Below are positions 8,156 through 9,323 of a stretch of 9,323 nucleotides of DNA, in pieces (the first letter of the stretch is position 1; the number at the start of each line of letters is the position of its first letter). A program made the position numbers and the translations under genes. This DNA comes from DATCSE01 sp036568605 (GTDB lineage Bacteria > Pseudomonadota > Gammaproteobacteria > Burkholderiales > Burkholderiaceae_C), in NCBI GenBank assembly GCA_036568605.1, contig DATCSE010000209.1, forward strand, positions 1-9,323. The letters run 5' to 3'. The notes below the pieces were generated by a model, which saw only the letters and a program-made list of their open reading frames with translations, did no database searches and was not told the DNA's origin.

Positions 8156-8851
8156 TCAAATGCCGATGTCGTCGATTTCGCGATAGACGTCGCGCAGCCA
8201 CATCTTCACGCGCTGCCGGTCCATCAGCCCGAGCCCGCCGCTATCGGGGTCGTTCGCGGTCTTCGCTTTCCAGAAGCTGCTGCTGCCGGCGTCGATCTTC
8301 TGCATCACGCCTTCCTGCAGCCGCTTGATCGAGACGATCTTCGCACCCAGCGACAGCGCGCGCGCCTGCTCGCCGGACTGCTCGAGCACCGCGAAGTCGT
8401 TGCCGCGGATCTGGTTGCGCACCAGCACGTACTTGATGCCGGTGCCGAAGCGGTCGAGCAGCTTGCGCAGCAGGTCGACCGAGTCCTTGCCGTTGTCCAT
8501 CACGTGCCAGTAGTGCACCGAGATGCCCATCTCGTCGGCCAGGTTCAGCACGCCACCCTCTTCGATCCAGCGCAGCAGCGGGTCGTGGGTCTGCGCCGCG
8601 AGGTCGACCAGCACGCGGCGCTCCGGCTGCTCGGCCGCGGCTTCGACGATCACGTCCAGCGCCGCATAGTGATCGAGCACGATGGCCGATGCGTAGCCGT
8701 CGTAGAAGCGCAGCAGCGCGCCGTGCGATCGGTCGGTGTCGAAACCCATGAACGGGATCTCGCGATCGATCATGTACTGCGCGAGCACGCGCGCGGTCAG
8801 CGACTTGCCGACGCCGCCTTTCTCGCCGCCGATGAAATGGATGTGGGCCAT
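8156..8851 (-). CDS. Orphan ParA/MinD-type P-loop ATPase
   Basis: The 231-aa protein starts MAHIHFIGGEKGGVGKS, a deviant Walker A motif with signature lysine K11 and P-loop lysine K16. GFDTDRSHG (36-44) fits switch I, and VLVDLAAQT (80-88) fits the Walker B/switch II position. The C-terminal half contains KYVLVRNQ (140-147), as in ParA-like nucleotide-binding folds. It lacks an N-terminal DNA-binding domain and there is no parB, minE or flagellar partner nearby, so plasmid or chromosome partitioning is not supported. It resembles short nucleotide-binding proteins often annotated as mobilisation or CobQ/MinD/ParA-like. The ATG at 8851 has GAGGA nine bases upstream; an in-frame extension to 9091 reads as basic, non-family sequence. 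It probably shares a transcript with phoD. Confidence 0.88.
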   Translation of the reverse strand: MAHIHFIGGEKGGVGKSLTARVLAQYMIDREIPFMGFDTDRSHGALLRFYDGYASAIVLDHYAALDVIVEAAAEQPERRVLVDLAAQTHDPLLRWIEEGGVLNLADEMGISVHYWHVMDNGKDSVDLLRKLLDRFGTGIKYVLVRNQIRGNDFAVLEQSGEQARALSLGAKIVSIKRLQEGVMQKIDAGSSSFWKAKTANDPDSGGLGLMDRQRVKMWLRDVYREIDDIGI

Positions 8852-8860
8852 CGTGTTCTG

Positions 8861-8865
8861 TCCTC
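8861..8865 (-). promoter_or_regulatory. Ribosome binding site of the ParA-like gene
   Basis: GAGGA on the minus strand, nine bases before ATG 8851. It is one of the clearest ribosome binding sites in the window and fixes the start at MAHIHF, rejecting upstream in-frame starts as far as 9091. Confidence 0.7.
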
Positions 8866-8987
8866 GGGGATCTGCCTCGATCGCATTGTCACATTCGATT
8901 TCAGGCGTGCCCCACACGACGTCCGTCGTGCGGCGCCGCGCGTGCGATCCGTGCGACATCCGGCGCGGTGGCCGCGCATGGCGGCCT
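8866..8987 (-). promoter_or_regulatory. Leader/promoter region of the ParA-like and phoD genes, with inverted repeat
   Basis: This is the upstream part of the 170-nt gap between the edge gene and the ParA-like gene. It contains an AT-richer island around 8883-8903 (minus strand TGAAATCGAATGTGACAATG), unusual for this DNA and a plausible promoter core, although no good -35/-10 pair is seen. Upstream of it is a 7-bp inverted repeat with a 2-bp centre, CACGACG-TC-CGTCGTG (8915-8930), which could be an operator. Confidence 0.35.
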
Positions 8988-9013
8988 CGCGCCCGCGGGA
9001 AGGCGCGGGCGCG
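8988..9013 (-). terminator. GC hairpin after the edge gene, possible terminator
   Basis: A perfect 10-bp stem, 8988-8997 paired with 9004-9013, has a six-base loop and begins eight bases past the stop codon at 9022. The position fits transcription termination of the edge gene. There is no U-run after the stem, so it may be a Rho-assisted or mRNA-stabilising hairpin rather than a classical terminator. Confidence 0.55.
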
Positions 9014-9021
9014 TGCAGCGC

Positions 9022-9323
9022 TCAGCCGGCGTCTTCCTCCTTGCGCAAGCGCGCGCACTCGGGGTGCGCGTACCAGCGCGAGCGCCCGCACTGCGCCTGC
9101 ATGCAGCGGAACAGCGCGAACTGCGTGCGGCCGGCGCAGGCCTCGCGCGGGCTGGACTGCGCGGGTTCGCCGTTCGCCGCCGCGGTGCTGCTGCGGTGCT
9201 TGGTACCGGACGTGGCCGATTCGCGCGACGCCGACTTCCCTTCCGTCCGCGCGGCCGGGGGCGCCGTGGTCGCGGCAGGCGGTTCAGGCACCGCGGCCGC
9301 GGCCGACGCGGGCGCCTGGGCGA
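9022..9323 (-). CDS. C-terminal fragment of a protein with Ala/Pro linker and four-cysteine tail
   Basis: The reading frame stays open to the window edge, so only about 100 C-terminal residues are seen and the start is outside. A GTG at 9291 is possible but unconvincing, because the residues before it (AQAPASAAAA) continue the same Ala/Pro-rich low-complexity linker. The last 40 residues are ordered-looking, with four cysteines spaced C-x10-C-x4-C-x10-C within EACAGRTQFALFRCMQAQC and the following HPEC, ending RLRKEEDAG. I recall similar cysteine tails at the ends of large Burkholderiales proteins, including some Ser/Thr protein kinase homologues, but no kinase domain is visible here and the identity is open. 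The tail may form disulphides or bind metal. A hairpin follows directly. Confidence 0.6.
   Translation of the reverse strand, partial: AQAPASAAAAVPEPPAATTAPPAARTEGKSASRESATSGTKHRSSTAAANGEPAQSSPREACAGRTQFALFRCMQAQCGRSRWYAHPECARLRKEEDAG

Noticed and set aside
3661..8328. A 1555-codon open frame on the plus strand, antisense to the SpoIIM, RDD and PhoD genes.
   Set aside because: Long stop-free antisense frames are expected opposite GC-rich genes. The translation is rich in Arg, Ala, His and Gln with no recognisable domain, and it runs opposite five well-supported genes and their gaps.
8156..8851. ParA-type gene as a sign of a plasmid, origin or integrated mobile element.
   Set aside because: No parB, parS-like repeats, replication gene, integrase or transposase is present, and the neighbours look chromosomal.
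8852..9091. An 80-residue N-terminal extension of the ParA-like protein.
   Set aside because: The extension is Arg/Ala-rich, overlaps the hairpin and the end of the preceding gene, and is made unnecessary by the GAGGA site before ATG 8851 and the family-typical start MAHIHF.

Overview
The window is very GC-rich (about 70% by eye). Every gene I can support lies on the minus strand, so transcription runs from high to low coordinates. Codon use, the Ala/Arg-rich proteins and the gene families fit a high-GC proteobacterium. I favour a betaproteobacterium of the Burkholderiales (Leptothrix/Rubrivivax-like), with Xanthomonadales as the main alternative. This is inference from gene content, not from a marker gene. 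I see no rRNA, tRNA, CRISPR array or transposase.

Layout in transcription order: (1) 9323-9022, the C-terminal end of a protein cut by the window edge, with an Ala/Pro-rich linker and a spaced four-cysteine tail, followed by a perfect 10-bp GC hairpin (8988-9013) that may act as a terminator. (2) 8851-8156, an orphan ParA/MinD-type ATPase with a strong ribosome binding site and no parB partner. (3) 8127-6577, a Tat-exported PhoD-type phosphatase/phosphodiesterase 28 nt downstream, possibly co-transcribed with the ATPase. (4) A 123-nt gap (6454-6576). (5) 6453-137, a tight seven-gene cluster: RDD protein, RDD protein, SpoIIM/DUF95 protein, conserved polytopic membrane protein, DUF4129 protein, DUF4350 protein and MoxR AAA+ ATPase. 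Gaps are 31 nt or less, with two ATGA overlaps and one 11-nt overlap. (6) 1-114, a palindromic intergenic repeat just past the moxR stop.

The seven-gene cluster is the main interest. It joins a cytosolic AAA+ chaperone-type ATPase (MoxR) to six membrane proteins of poorly characterised families, and the overlaps imply coordinated synthesis. The gene set recurs in bacteria but has no firmly established function. MoxR proteins generally act as chaperones that mature protein complexes, often with a von Willebrand A-like partner. The DUF58 gene that commonly accompanies this set does not follow moxR inside the window. My inference is an envelope-linked assembly or stress module. Several gene starts were moved inward from the longest open frame, using overlaps, ribosome binding sites and family boundaries.
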